A stretch of DNA of 64,000 nt, taken from assembly GCF_000265295.1 (NCBI RefSeq), contig NC_018002.1, positions 930,001 through 994,000 of the forward strand, read 5' to 3'. Under the pieces are notes generated by a model. It made no database searches and was not told the origin of the DNA. It saw only the letters and a program-made list of their open reading frames with translations. Below are positions 9,558 through 18,207 of the stretch, in pieces (position 1 is the first letter of the stretch; each line of letters begins with the position of its first letter). Source of the stretch: Sulfurospirillum barnesii SES-3. GTDB lineage: Bacteria; Campylobacterota; Campylobacteria; Campylobacterales; Sulfurospirillaceae. A program made the translations under genes and the position numbers.

Positions 9558-10406
9558 ATGCAAGACAAAATCTACCCTCACTACATTCAACAAGCGTATC
9601 AAGCCAAAGTGCTTCTTCGCAAAATTCAGATTCACTCTGTTGGTACTCGTTACCCTTTTAAAGACCAATTGGTCATTACTACTCAAAACATTGAGCGAAA
9701 TCCAAATAATCCCATTTTTTCCATTACGCATCTTATTGATGTTGTCGTGAAGTGTGAAAATAGAATTGAAGCTGTGAAGCTTAATAATGCCCTTAAAGAG
9801 TATTTGGCAAAAGATAAAATGCTTCCTTTGGACATTGGCGTTTTTCAAAAGCCTTTTACTAAAGAGAATCAACAAGCTCAAAAGTATTATGCTTTTTCAA
9901 ATTCTTCCGCTAAAGAGCTTTTAGAGCTTCTTCTAAAATATCAAGACGATAAAACATTACATTATGTTGTAGGTTCTAGTCCTGTTGAGAGTAACTATCT
10001 TTTCAATGGCTTCGACTTAACCTATACGCTGACAAACTACACCATGAATGGCTCTTTCTTTACGCTAGAGCAGATGAAAGAAATCAATAAAAACGCCACC
10101 TCTCCATCCTATAAATTAAAACTTTTAACCACGTCATTTTGTGAATTAGACGAAGATACCTCTGTGGATGAGTCCGTCAATTTTGAGATAAGCGGTGAGA
10201 GTGAAAGTGAGGTTGGCACTCTTGCTGAGAAGATTATTCAACTTCAAAACAATGGAATTGCTTTTACATGTAAAGGACGTTTTCCACGTGCTCAAAAAGA
10301 CTATTTTACTGTGCCTCTTTCAAAAAGTGCGGGTGAACTCATAAAAGAGATAAGTGCTCTTTTAGATTCTAAAAAACCACAACAACCAACACCTAAAGTT
10401 TCCTAA
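9558..10406 (+). CDS. Prophage protein of unknown function upstream of the coat gene
   Basis: The 282-residue product has no signal peptide or membrane segment and no family I can name. It ends in a Pro-rich tail (KKPQQPTPKVS), and the last 70 residues contain an acidic stretch (DEDTSVDESVNFEISGESESE). I use the ATG at 9558, preceded by AAAGGTGCTTATC, the start context shared by other genes of this phage, instead of the earlier start at 9516. Its place as the first rightward gene, before the coat protein, is where single-stranded-DNA-binding or replication-accessory proteins sit in many inoviruses. That role is only a positional guess. Confidence 0.7.
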   Translation: MQDKIYPHYIQQAYQAKVLLRKIQIHSVGTRYPFKDQLVITTQNIERNPNNPIFSITHLIDVVVKCENRIEAVKLNNALKEYLAKDKMLPLDIGVFQKPFTKENQQAQKYYAFSNSSAKELLELLLKYQDDKTLHYVVGSSPVESNYLFNGFDLTYTLTNYTMNGSFFTLEQMKEINKNATSPSYKLKLLTTSFCELDEDTSVDESVNFEISGESESEVGTLAEKIIQLQNNGIAFTCKGRFPRAQKDYFTVPLSKSAGELIKEISALLDSKKPQQPTPKVS

Positions 10407-10415
10407 CTTTCTTCA

Positions 10416-10440
10416 AATCCCTTTTACATGTAAAGGGATT
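10416..10440. repeat. Near-palindrome containing TTACATGTAA before the coat gene
   Basis: AATCCCTTT and AAAGGGATT flank a central copy of the iterated palindrome, giving a hairpin of about 12 bp between the previous gene and the coat gene. It could end the upstream transcript or protect the coat mRNA's 5' end. Confidence 0.6.
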
Positions 10441-10483
10441 GAAAGAGGGTTTAAATACTCTACTACAAAAAAAAGGAGTTTCT

Positions 10484-10684
10484 ATGAAACTTATTAAGTC
10501 TCTCGGAATTACGGCTTTAGTGGCTGTTGGTGCTTTTGCGGCTGATGAACCGTGGTATACAGATTTAACCACACAACTTACCTCCATTAAAGGGATGGTT
10601 ATTACGGTTATCAGTGCGGTTATCGCTATTTCCCTTGCTCCTCTTGGCTGGGCGTATGTTAAACGTGTCATTAACAGAGGTTAA
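10484..10684 (+). CDS. Major coat protein (pVIII-like)
   Basis: The 66-residue preprotein has the exact plan of an inovirus major coat protein: a basic N-terminus (MKLIK), a hydrophobic signal ending AFA-A near residue 20, and a mature part of about 46 residues. The mature part has an acidic, exposed N-terminus (DEPWYTDL), a hydrophobic helix (GMVITVISAVIAISLAPLG) and a basic C-terminus (VKRVINRG) to face the DNA. AAAGGAG at 10472-10478 is a strong ribosome binding site, fitting a protein needed in thousands of copies. I chose the ATG at 10484 because of this site. Confidence 0.88.
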   Translation: MKLIKSLGITALVAVGAFAADEPWYTDLTTQLTSIKGMVITVISAVIAISLAPLGWAYVKRVINRG

Positions 10685-10689
10685 GTTGC

Positions 10690-10806
10690 ATGATTACTCA
10701 AATTGATTTAACCGCTTTTGCATTGGTAGCAGGTTCTCTTTTGACGATAAAGCTATCGGTCTTTAGTTCGTTTTTCATTTTGAGAATGGCTTCAAAGAGG
10801 AGATGA
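10690..10806 (+). CDS. Small hydrophobic phage membrane protein (38 aa)
   Basis: This short frame encodes a 38-residue protein beginning MITQIDLTAFALVAGS, with one long membrane helix and a basic tail (MASKRR). It starts 5 bases after the coat gene and is in the place where pIX/pVII-type minor tip proteins or a second small coat gene lie. No own ribosome site is obvious apart from AAGTTG, so coupling to the coat gene is likely. Confidence 0.6.
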   Translation: MITQIDLTAFALVAGSLLTIKLSVFSSFFILRMASKRR

Positions 10807-10835
10807 ATTTCTCCTCTATTTTTAAAGGTGCTGAT

Positions 10836-11168
10836 ATGAAAAAACTACTCTTTGCTTCTCTTTTCTGTGTTAACTTTCTCTTTGCGGATTATTTGTTTCA
10901 ACCCTCAAATCTGTGCATTAAAGAGTATTGGTATAAAGATGGCAATTTCTATTTTATCCGCTCCGACACTGGCGCTGTTGCTTCTACGTTCACTACAAAT
11001 CTTGGTGATGATGTTTATGGCGGTTATGACTACAACACAACCACAGGCGAATGCACTCCCAAATCTTCCAATAATGATTTAGGTCTTAGCAGTGAGGATT
11101 TTGAATATTTAAATGCTCTCATTGGTCTTTTAATCGCAATTTTGATGTTATGGAGTTTATTTGCATGA
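10836..11168 (+). CDS. Phage minor coat or envelope protein with signal peptide
   Basis: The 110-residue product has a signal peptide (MKKLLFASLFCVNFLFA), a mature domain with two cysteines (SNLCIKEYW and TGECTPK) that may pair, and a C-terminal membrane helix (LNALIGLLIAILMLWSLFA). Such single-anchor secreted proteins are assembled into the particle tips. The start at 10836 follows AAAGGTGCTGAT, the phage's common start context. No named family is recognised. Confidence 0.65.
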   Translation: MKKLLFASLFCVNFLFADYLFQPSNLCIKEYWYKDGNFYFIRSDTGAVASTFTTNLGDDVYGGYDYNTTTGECTPKSSNNDLGLSSEDFEYLNALIGLLIAILMLWSLFA

Positions 11169-11305
11169 TAGTTGATATTATCCATTTTGGTATGACGGCT
11201 TCCGCTCCTGCCAATTACGTTTTAGATATTGTCTTTACGGTTTTGGTGAAAGGTATCTTGCCTTTTTACCTCGTCAAGCTAGTTATCGTAAAGTATTTTA
11301 AATGA
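11165..11305 (+). CDS. Small phage membrane protein (46 aa)
   Basis: A 46-residue protein starting MIVDIIHFGMTASAPANY has a hydrophobic segment from about residue 21 to 42 (DIVFTVLVKGILPFYLVKLV). Both ends overlap neighbours: its ATG overlaps the stop of the previous gene, and its TGA overlaps the start of the secretin gene. This tight packing supports a real gene. A minor coat role is probable by position. Confidence 0.6.
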   Translation: MIVDIIHFGMTASAPANYVLDIVFTVLVKGILPFYLVKLVIVKYFK

Positions 11306-12270
11306 AAAAGCTACTTTTTCTTTTCATGCTCTGCATTCAAGCATTTAGCATTGAACTTGCACCTACGAATTTTGGACTTCGTGACTTAACAATTCAAATC
11401 TCTCAAGAGTGCAATAAAAACATTTTAGTCTCTCAAGATATAAAAAACATGAGTGTGGATTATTTCTTGATTGAGGATGTAAGTCCTGAGGTTCTTTTTG
11501 AAACGTATAAGCGTGTGATTGAGTCAAAAGGGCTTTTTTTAAATGACTACGGCTCTTTTTATGTTGTCGATGAAAAAGCGCATGTTGTTCCAAAAGAGCA
11601 AGATAATTCTAATATAGAACTTACCATAAAAGTGATAGAAATCAATAACGAAAAATTGAATCAAAAGGGCTTAGACCCTACGTTTTTATCAAATTTAAAT
11701 ATCAATGTCTCCTCTGTTGATTTGAAAAACTTTACCGTTGATAAACTTTTTAGCGCACAATTTAAAGACGTTTTAAATGCTCTTGAAACACAAGACTACA
11801 TTAAAATAGTATCTGAACCTTACGTGATAGTTTCCAATAATGGTAAAACAACCATGAATGTGGGCGATAGTGTCAGCGTTAAAACGTCCTCGTATGATTC
11901 TAGTACATCCACATCCGTGCGAAACACCTACACGCAAAAAGATTTAGGCTTAACCGTTTCCATCAATCCACGCATTTTAGATAATGGGCTGATTGCTCTA
12001 AATGTTGTTTTGACACAAGAAACACTTAAAAAATTAGACAGTGACGGTCTTATTCAAACCTCTAAAAAATCTATTAACAGTGCGTTTAATTTAAAAGATG
12101 GCGGTTCTATAAGTCTAGGCGGTTTGACTTCTGCGCAAGATATAAAAGACATCAATAAAATCCCTGTACTCGGTGACATTCCCTTGCTTGAATACCTTTT
12201 TAAATACGAGAGCTTGAACACAAAAAGAAGTACATTGACGTTTTTTATACAGGTGAGGGTGCTTAAATGA
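11302..12270 (+). CDS. Phage secretin (pIV-like outer-membrane channel)
   Basis: The protein (322 residues) begins with a signal peptide (MKKLLFLFMLCIQAFS). An N-terminal ring-forming region follows (LRDLTIQISQECNKNILVSQDI), then the secretin core. The diagnostic end is NKIPVLGDIPLLEYLFKYES, the VPxLGDIPxLGxLF signature of type II/III secretins, and an earlier EPYVIVSNN-x-KTTMNVGDSV block is also typical. Filamentous phages extrude through such a channel, either their own or the host's. It overlaps the adhesin gene by four bases. Confidence 0.93.
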   Translation: MKKLLFLFMLCIQAFSIELAPTNFGLRDLTIQISQECNKNILVSQDIKNMSVDYFLIEDVSPEVLFETYKRVIESKGLFLNDYGSFYVVDEKAHVVPKEQDNSNIELTIKVIEINNEKLNQKGLDPTFLSNLNINVSSVDLKNFTVDKLFSAQFKDVLNALETQDYIKIVSEPYVIVSNNGKTTMNVGDSVSVKTSSYDSSTSTSVRNTYTQKDLGLTVSINPRILDNGLIALNVVLTQETLKKLDSDGLIQTSKKSINSAFNLKDGGSISLGGLTSAQDIKDINKIPVLGDIPLLEYLFKYESLNTKRSTLTFFIQVRVLK

Positions 12271-13922
12271 AAAGAATAGTTTTAGCATTGATGCTTTTGA
12301 ATACTTTTTTATTTTCAGATTTTTTTAAAACTTATAGTGTGGGTGGTATTACTTATTATCAATATTCCACTACTGTTAGTACTAATAATTATGTTGAAGA
12401 TAGAAGTTCTTTTCCTTGTGGAGCTACAACAGGCGTTTTAACATATGCTAGTAGCAATTCTGATGGTACTAATAATTATATGAAACCTACTAAAATATGG
12501 GTAGATTATGAAGCGTACAATCGCAATAAATGTGAATATGATGTGGTGCGAATTTTTACTAAAACTTCTCCTTGTCCAAGCGGTGATATTGATTCTTCAG
12601 GTAATTGTTTAGAATGCGCACAAAATGAGGAAGTTGTTAATGGTAAATGTGTTCAAAAACCTTTAGATGACCCTTGTGATCCTTATTTGCGTAAATATAA
12701 AGGTGACACGGGTGTTTGTATCGACTGTTCGCATTCCGATAATGCTTCTACAGTTGCTTCTTGTGTTTGTGATGCTTTAGGTTCTTCTTATACGGGTGGT
12801 AGAGTTGACCCTTACGAGACTGTAAACAACAATGGCTACTCTTTTACTAAAACCACGACTAAATGCGACAATGGTATTTCTTTCCCTGTTTTTACAAATA
12901 TGCAACCTTTACCATCTAATCCAACCGACCCAACAACGCCAACCGACCCAACGCCAACCGACCCAACAACACCCACAAATCCTACGACTCCAACCGACCC
13001 AACAACGCCCACTGACCCAACGAATCCGACCACTCCAACTGACCCAACAACGCCAACTGACCCAACAAATCCTACAACTCCAACCGAAAAGGATTTAAAA
13101 ACGTCTGTGGATTCTGTAAAAGCTTCTGTTGACATAGTTAAAGCTTCGGTAGATACGGTAAAAACCTCTGTGGACTCTGTAAAAACTACCCTAGATAAAT
13201 CCAATACAAAATTAGATACCGTTGTTTCAAAATTAACCGATTCTAACGCTTTATCTAAAGATATGAAAGATATTCAATCTGATACAAAAACGCTCTTAGC
13301 CAAAGAATTTGAACAAACAACTTTATTTAGAGAGCATTTAGACGCTCGTTTGAAAAACCTTATTGACGTCTCTTTGGCAAACGGTTCAAGTCTTAATGAT
13401 ATTTCTTCCCATACCGCAAGTACAACCAATGCGGTTAACGCACAAGGTAAATCTATTACCGATAAACTCGGTGAGATTCTTGATGCTGTTGGTGATTTAA
13501 ATGGTACGGATATGAGTGCGACCAATGAGCTTTTAGAAAAAATACAAGGTGAAGGTAATACGACAAATTCGAAATTAGGCACACTTCATGATGATTTAAA
13601 TACTACTAATACTCTTTTGAGTGATATAAAAGGGTTTTTTGATGATAACAAAACCATCAAAGCGCCTGATGCAAACGAATCTTCTTTTGTTCTTTCTGAC
13701 CTTTTACCTGAGAATACGTGGTTTGAAACTAATAAATTAACTCCAAAAATGAATAATTATAGCGGTGCGTGTTACTGCGAAACGGCTCAGTTTCAAATCG
13801 CTGGTAAGACATTCGTTTTCCCTCCGCCTGAACTCTTAGCCATGATTCCTTTTAACGTGATTTCAGGTCTTTTGATGGCTTTTGTCTATCTTATTGGTTT
13901 AAAAGAATTTTTAAAGGATTAA
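12267..13922 (+). CDS. pIII/TspB-like phage attachment protein
   Basis: The 551-residue product has a signal peptide and a Cys-rich N-terminal domain (about residues 30-205). A PTDPTTPTNP low-complexity linker follows (about 218-270), then a long helical, Asp/Ser/Thr-rich stalk with heptad-like VKTSVDSVK repeats. The last 60 residues have a CYCE motif, FVFPPPELLAMIPF and a membrane anchor ending LIGLKEFLKD. This is the layout of the tip adhesin that binds the host receptor. The N-terminal domain, which should decide host range, is not recognisable. It is followed by the pVI-like gene, as in other inoviruses. Confidence 0.85.
   Translation: MKRIVLALMLLNTFLFSDFFKTYSVGGITYYQYSTTVSTNNYVEDRSSFPCGATTGVLTYASSNSDGTNNYMKPTKIWVDYEAYNRNKCEYDVVRIFTKTSPCPSGDIDSSGNCLECAQNEEVVNGKCVQKPLDDPCDPYLRKYKGDTGVCIDCSHSDNASTVASCVCDALGSSYTGGRVDPYETVNNNGYSFTKTTTKCDNGISFPVFTNMQPLPSNPTDPTTPTDPTPTDPTTPTNPTTPTDPTTPTDPTNPTTPTDPTTPTDPTNPTTPTEKDLKTSVDSVKASVDIVKASVDTVKTSVDSVKTTLDKSNTKLDTVVSKLTDSNALSKDMKDIQSDTKTLLAKEFEQTTLFREHLDARLKNLIDVSLANGSSLNDISSHTASTTNAVNAQGKSITDKLGEILDAVGDLNGTDMSATNELLEKIQGEGNTTNSKLGTLHDDLNTTNTLLSDIKGFFDDNKTIKAPDANESSFVLSDLLPENTWFETNKLTPKMNNYSGACYCETAQFQIAGKTFVFPPPELLAMIPFNVISGLLMAFVYLIGLKEFLKD
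12910..13085 (+). repeat. Pro-Thr-Asp coding tandem repeat in the adhesin
   Basis: Irregular repeats of ACCCAACAACGCC-type units encode PTDPTTPT. They form a flexible linker between the receptor-binding part and the stalk. Length variation between strains is likely. Confidence 0.9.
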
Positions 13923-13925
13923 AAT

Positions 13926-14225
13926 ATGCCCGTTTTTCTTACTGGATTTTTTATCGCAATTACAGAATTTTTACTTAAACTCTTTGGTAAAAATGGTGCA
14001 AAAATTGCTTTTTTTACAGTCTATACAACCCTACTTGTAACGGTTATGAATGGAGTTTCACAGTTCGCGTTTAATCATTTTGATACTAATGATTTTATGA
14101 CTCCCACCATCTGTTGGTTTTTTACGCAACTTGGTGCATTTAATATTTTAGGTGCCTATATTTCTTTTATCTCTGCCAATTGGTTAAAAAGAAAAATGGT
14201 GCATTTTTGGACGTATGGTAACTAG
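13926..14225 (+). CDS. pVI-like minor coat protein (DUF2523 type)
   Basis: The 99-residue protein has two or three hydrophobic segments (PVFLTGFFIAITEFLLKLF, then IAFFTVYTTLLVTVM, then LGAFNILGAYISFISANWL). Length, hydrophobic pattern and position between pIII-like and Zot genes match the DUF2523 family, the pVI analogue of Vibrio, Pseudomonas and Neisseria inoviruses. It starts 3 bases after the adhesin stop. Confidence 0.8.
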   Translation: MPVFLTGFFIAITEFLLKLFGKNGAKIAFFTVYTTLLVTVMNGVSQFAFNHFDTNDFMTPTICWFFTQLGAFNILGAYISFISANWLKRKMVHFWTYGN

Positions 14226-14227
14226 TC

Positions 14228-15490
14228 ATGATTAGGGTGCTTATAGGTGGTCAAGGTAGCGGTAAAAGTCTTACTTCTATCCATTTTTTGTTTGAACTTG
14301 TCGATTCAACGATTTACGGTATTGATAATAATGGTAAAGAGTTCTCAAAAACGGTTTCTGTTCCACGCCATACGCTTTATAAAAGGCTTATTTCTAACGT
14401 AGGTGGTTTTAAACCTGCACTTTTTAAAGAGCTAAGCGGTAATGCGGATATAGAAATCATCCACGAGGACCGCTATTGGCATAAAGATGATTTACTTGTT
14501 ATTTTTGACAAACAGATGAAAGAGCGTGAGAAGCCTGAGAGTGAACGCACCCCAACTCTTTTTATTTATGATGAGTGTCAATTTGGACTTTCTACCTTTT
14601 CAACCGCTCAAGCAAATTTAGAGGCGTGTGAGTTTATTTCAAACTTTTTTTCTCTCCAGCGACACTTCGGTCCGTGTGATTGTCTTTTAATGACTCAAAG
14701 CGTTGATAAAATTCATTCTAAATATTTAGGCATTGATTTTGAGCTTTACATCGCCCCTGAATACTCGCTGAAAGCTGACCCTGCCAATGATATTGTTTTT
14801 GACCTTTACGATTCTGAGGGTAAAAATATTATCACGGGTGGTCGTGATAAAATCAAATACAAAAAGCAAAAAACCATCAAAGATAAAAGTGGTCAAGAGT
14901 TCAATCCTTTCATGCTCTACGTTAGCGGAGATGGGGGACGTACTCCTGAGGTTAAAAAGTCGTATTGGAAGAAATACGTTTACATCACTTTTGGTTTGAT
15001 TGCTTTTGCTCTTTTGGGTTTTGTGTATACGTTTTATACGCTTTTTCAAGATATTAATAAGCCCTCATCAACGTCCGTACAACCTACGAATGAGCAAAAT
15101 AGAACGGTAGAGTATGACTACTCCGCTCCGCCTCTTAATGCCGTTAAAGGCGCACGTGGCAATCTGCAAAGTTATGATGAGAATTCTACCTATAACCAAT
15201 ATGTAAAAGAGCCGTACCAAAACATCGAATCTCAAAACCTTTACCGTGTTTTCGTGATGGATAATGTCTATTTTATCGGCACACAGATTTTAAGTCTTGA
15301 TGAGTTTAAAAAAATGATAGACAAACAGGTCTTTTTCGTAGTCTCCACACAACCTGTCTCTAAACGCTCCTTTTACGTCAATCTGCTTATTCACCAGTCC
15401 GTTATTAATAGCTTTGGACTTTCACGGGATTTTGACACGTCAGATGGCAAGAACAGGGCAAAAGGCACGGTCACTAAAACACAAAATTAG
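14228..15490 (+). CDS. Zot-family (pI-like) phage assembly ATPase
   Basis: Zot/pI is an inner-membrane ATPase that drives particle assembly and contacts the secretin. The 420-residue product begins at once with a Walker A motif (VLIGGQGSGKS) and has a Walker B (LFIYDECQF) at about residues 114-122. A membrane helix at about 253-272 (YITFGLIAFALLGFVYTFYTL) separates the cytoplasmic ATPase from a periplasmic tail of about 145 residues. It is 2 bases downstream of the pVI-like gene. The name Zot comes from the cholera phage; toxin activity should not be assumed from this similarity. Confidence 0.93.
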   Translation: MIRVLIGGQGSGKSLTSIHFLFELVDSTIYGIDNNGKEFSKTVSVPRHTLYKRLISNVGGFKPALFKELSGNADIEIIHEDRYWHKDDLLVIFDKQMKEREKPESERTPTLFIYDECQFGLSTFSTAQANLEACEFISNFFSLQRHFGPCDCLLMTQSVDKIHSKYLGIDFELYIAPEYSLKADPANDIVFDLYDSEGKNIITGGRDKIKYKKQKTIKDKSGQEFNPFMLYVSGDGGRTPEVKKSYWKKYVYITFGLIAFALLGFVYTFYTLFQDINKPSSTSVQPTNEQNRTVEYDYSAPPLNAVKGARGNLQSYDENSTYNQYVKEPYQNIESQNLYRVFVMDNVYFIGTQILSLDEFKKMIDKQVFFVVSTQPVSKRSFYVNLLIHQSVINSFGLSRDFDTSDGKNRAKGTVTKTQN

Positions 15491-15498
15491 GATGAATT

Positions 15499-15693
15499 AT
15501 GCAAATCAATATATCACTTCAACTTACACTTCAAGAATATGATTGGCTTTGTTATGTCATGCAACACTATGACACAGATAATCCTGATGTCATTATTCCG
15601 CTTTTTATTTATAAAGAATATTTACATGTAAAAAGCATCGCAGATAAAAGCGAACGAGAATTAAGCATTAATTCTCAGTGTGAGCGTGTTTAA
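15499..15693 (+). CDS. Small prophage protein of unknown function (64 aa)
   Basis: A 64-residue soluble, slightly acidic protein starts MQINISLQLTLQEYDWLCYV. It follows the Zot gene by 8 bases with a plausible AGGA site. No family is recognised. One copy of TTACATGTAA lies inside at 15622. Confidence 0.55.
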   Translation: MQINISLQLTLQEYDWLCYVMQHYDTDNPDVIIPLFIYKEYLHVKSIADKSERELSINSQCERV

Positions 15694-15915
15694 AGTACGC
15701 TTGGCGTCACTCCTCCTCGGTGGGTCGTCAAGATGGATGAGAACGTAAGGTGCTGTAAGGGCTTAGAGTGATTTTGAGACTCCACCCTAAACAGCTAAAA
15801 GAAAATTGTAGTTGACGTTTGAGCGTGAGCGAGGAGGAGCCACTGCACCACACGAGCGAAGCTCTCTTGTCAACTTAACAAAAGTTTCCGAACATTTTTT
15901 AAAAAAGGTGCTTAT
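15694..15915 (+). other. Prophage intergenic region with long inverted repeats: candidate replication origin
   Basis: This 222-base gap before rep holds the most GC-rich DNA of the element. CTCCTCCTCG (15710-15719) pairs with CGAGGAGGAG (15830-15839). AGTTGAC (15810-15816) pairs with GTCAACT (15869-15875) around an inner hairpin GAGC-GAA-GCTC (15854-15864). Rolling-circle origins usually lie next to the rep gene in such hairpins. I cannot identify the nick site. No ORF is supported here. Confidence 0.55.
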
Positions 15916-17256
15916 ATGAAATACGGTCTCAATTCTTTTGATGTTGAAAACACTCAAAAGAAAATTGACAAACAAAAAGATTATCAAGATAATGCAACAT
16001 TTACCACTTCAAACGGTACGGTTAAAACACTCAGTGACGTTTCCATGAGTGCGAATATATCGGAACGATATTATGCGCAACTTGTGAATAAGGTCAATAC
16101 ATTACAACAAGCGATGACAAATCTTGATTTAACGCCTATTTTTCTTACTATTACTCTTGATGGTTGGTTTCATTCTCTTTTTTATGGTGATTATTCAGAT
16201 TTTAGCGATGGTCTACTTTCTAAACTCCCTGAAAATGATAAATATGGCTATCTACGCACAAAAGCAATGAATCAAGAGACATTTGAAGTGCATGATTTAT
16301 ACATGGTGTTAAGATGGCAATGGGATAAGTTTACAAGTACACGCACATTTAAAAACATGCGTAAAGATTCAAAAATAGGCTATCTTTTTGCCACAGAACC
16401 CCATGAGAGCGGTGTGCCTCATGCACATGTTCTTCTTTACGTTCCTGCTTCGTATATTTTTAAGCTCAAAGAAGAATTTATAAAAATTTTTGATGCTCCT
16501 ATGAATATCACGCAAGATAAAAAACGCCTTTCCCCTGAACAAATTAAAAACGGAGAACTTAACGGTTTTCAATGGACGATTTCAAACCCTGTGGGATACA
16601 TTCTCAAATACGTCACAAAGTCGTTCATGGATATAAAAAATCAAGCCAAAATTGACGAACTTCAAGCGTGGTACATTAAGCACCGTATTGTCCGCTTCAC
16701 TACATCTCATACGCTCGTACCGCAATGGGTTTACAACAAAGTCTACCCTTTAGAGAACGATTGGCTTTATCTTACGGATTTAAAAATCAACTCCATGTGC
16801 GAATGGTCTGCGGAAGATGACTATTTTAAATTTGAAGACACAAACCTCGGTAAAACGCTTCTTTATGAAAAAGGACTCTATAAAATGTTTCAAGATGGTG
16901 AGCTAATCCGTGAATTCGGACAGTTAAAAGAAGAAAAAGTGCAAATTAGAACATTGACTTACAATAACGCAAAACCATGTTTAAAATCATCTCTTAAAAA
17001 AGAGATTCATATTCCTATTCCTGTACATAATTCTAAAAATTTACATGTAGGCGATATGATAAATGGCTCTTGCTATCCATATTTTAAAAGGTATCCATCA
17101 CCTGTTCTCATGGACGATGACCAGCTCTTATACTATTTCTACTCTCTTAGCATAGATAAAACGGATTTTGCACACTACACACTTACAAAAAACGAATGCA
17201 TCCAGCGTTTCCTTATCAAAGGTCAAATCGAATCTCTAAATCCAATAGAATTTTAG
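15916..17256 (+). CDS. Rolling-circle replication initiator (HUH endonuclease)
   Basis: The 446-residue product contains the HUH motif as GVPHAHVLLYVP (about residues 172-183) after a strand FLTITLDGW, the pattern of rolling-circle Rep proteins. A tyrosine helix follows at GYILKYVTKS (about 232-241), the likely nicking tyrosine with a nearby lysine. Such proteins cut the plus strand of the double-stranded phage form and start rolling-circle synthesis. The start ATG follows AAAGGTGCTTAT. The presumed origin lies directly upstream. Confidence 0.86.
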   Translation: MKYGLNSFDVENTQKKIDKQKDYQDNATFTTSNGTVKTLSDVSMSANISERYYAQLVNKVNTLQQAMTNLDLTPIFLTITLDGWFHSLFYGDYSDFSDGLLSKLPENDKYGYLRTKAMNQETFEVHDLYMVLRWQWDKFTSTRTFKNMRKDSKIGYLFATEPHESGVPHAHVLLYVPASYIFKLKEEFIKIFDAPMNITQDKKRLSPEQIKNGELNGFQWTISNPVGYILKYVTKSFMDIKNQAKIDELQAWYIKHRIVRFTTSHTLVPQWVYNKVYPLENDWLYLTDLKINSMCEWSAEDDYFKFEDTNLGKTLLYEKGLYKMFQDGELIREFGQLKEEKVQIRTLTYNNAKPCLKSSLKKEIHIPIPVHNSKNLHVGDMINGSCYPYFKRYPSPVLMDDDQLLYYFYSLSIDKTDFAHYTLTKNECIQRFLIKGQIESLNPIEF

Positions 17257-17266
17257 GAGCATACAA

Positions 17267-18064
17267 ATGAAAAACTTCAAACACATTTACTCATTATCAG
17301 GCGGTCAAGATAGTACCGCTATGACGGTTAGAGCTTTAGAGTTAGGTTTACCTGTTGATTATATTATCTTCTGTGATACAGGTAATGAGTTTCCTGAAAT
17401 GTATGATTATCTTTATGCTCTTGATACTTGGCTTTTAAAAAAATATGGTATTGGAATAACTCGATTACGTTCTAAAGATACTTTAGAAACACTTTGTTTT
17501 TCTCCTTTTACAAAAGGAAAACGTAAAGGAATTATTAGAGGTGTTCCTTATGCTTCTAGCATGTCCTTTTGTACTAGAGAACTTAAAAAAAATATTTCTC
17601 GAAACTTCGCTAAAAAAGTGGACGGTGCTTACATGTACTTAGGTTATGTTGCACGTGAACGTCATCGTATGCACGAAGCAACTGAGCAGTACATTTTTAA
17701 TAAATACCCTTTGATTGATTGGGAGTGGAATGAAGATAATGTATCTGCATACCTAAAAGAGATGGGAATCTATAACTCTCTATATGATCATTTCACACGT
17801 ACTGGTTGTATGTTCTGCCCTAAACAAACACTTGCTAGTTGGAAAGCACTTTATGCACACTTCCCACAGCAATACAAAATTGCTCAATCATGGGAGCATA
17901 AAGCAAAAGAATTAAACGCTCATATCAAAACATTTAGAAGTGATTACTCTTTAGATGACCTAGCTTTTCGTTTTGAACGTGAACTACAAAAAGAAAAAAA
18001 TGATAAACAGATTAAATTCTCTTTTGATTGGAACGAAGAGAATGTATCTTGCTTTTGTAAATAG
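17267..18064 (+). CDS. Phage-encoded PAPS-reductase-like ATP-pyrophosphatase-fold protein
   Basis: The 265-residue product shows the PP-loop SLSGGQDSTAM at residues 7-17 and then IIFCDTGNEFPEMYDYL, both hallmarks of the PAPS reductase/DndC-like nucleotide hydrolase superfamily. A late Cys pair in TGCMFCPK could bind metal or an Fe-S cluster. Proteins of this group occur in many tailed phages, where they are thought to take part in nucleotide or DNA/RNA modification; in an inovirus this is unusual cargo. It lies between rep and the integrase in phage codon style. The enzymatic reaction cannot be read from the sequence. Confidence 0.8.
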   Translation: MKNFKHIYSLSGGQDSTAMTVRALELGLPVDYIIFCDTGNEFPEMYDYLYALDTWLLKKYGIGITRLRSKDTLETLCFSPFTKGKRKGIIRGVPYASSMSFCTRELKKNISRNFAKKVDGAYMYLGYVARERHRMHEATEQYIFNKYPLIDWEWNEDNVSAYLKEMGIYNSLYDHFTRTGCMFCPKQTLASWKALYAHFPQQYKIAQSWEHKAKELNAHIKTFRSDYSLDDLAFRFERELQKEKNDKQIKFSFDWNEENVSCFCK

Positions 18065-18072
18065 GCGTATAA

Positions 18073-18207
18073 ATGACACTCAAAAAATACGCTAAGAAGA
18101 TTTTTTTCTTTTTTGAGAAATATATTGAAAGAGGTAGATTTAAACGTGCTGATTATTACGCCAACACGTCAAAAAAATGGTATCACAAATTATTGAGGGC
18201 AAAATGA
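18073..18207 (+). CDS. Small basic protein upstream of the integrase (44 aa)
   Basis: A 44-residue, very basic protein (MTLKKYAKKIFFFFEKYIER, ending HKLLRAK) overlaps the integrase start by four bases. Size, charge and position would suit an excisionase-like or DNA-bending factor, but no motif proves it. Confidence 0.45.
   Translation: MTLKKYAKKIFFFFEKYIERGRFKRADYYANTSKKWYHKLLRAK

Noticed and set aside
14228-15490. Zot as a host-damaging toxin gene
   Set aside because: In the full inovirus context it is the pI assembly ATPase; toxin activity is not supported by the ATPase motifs.
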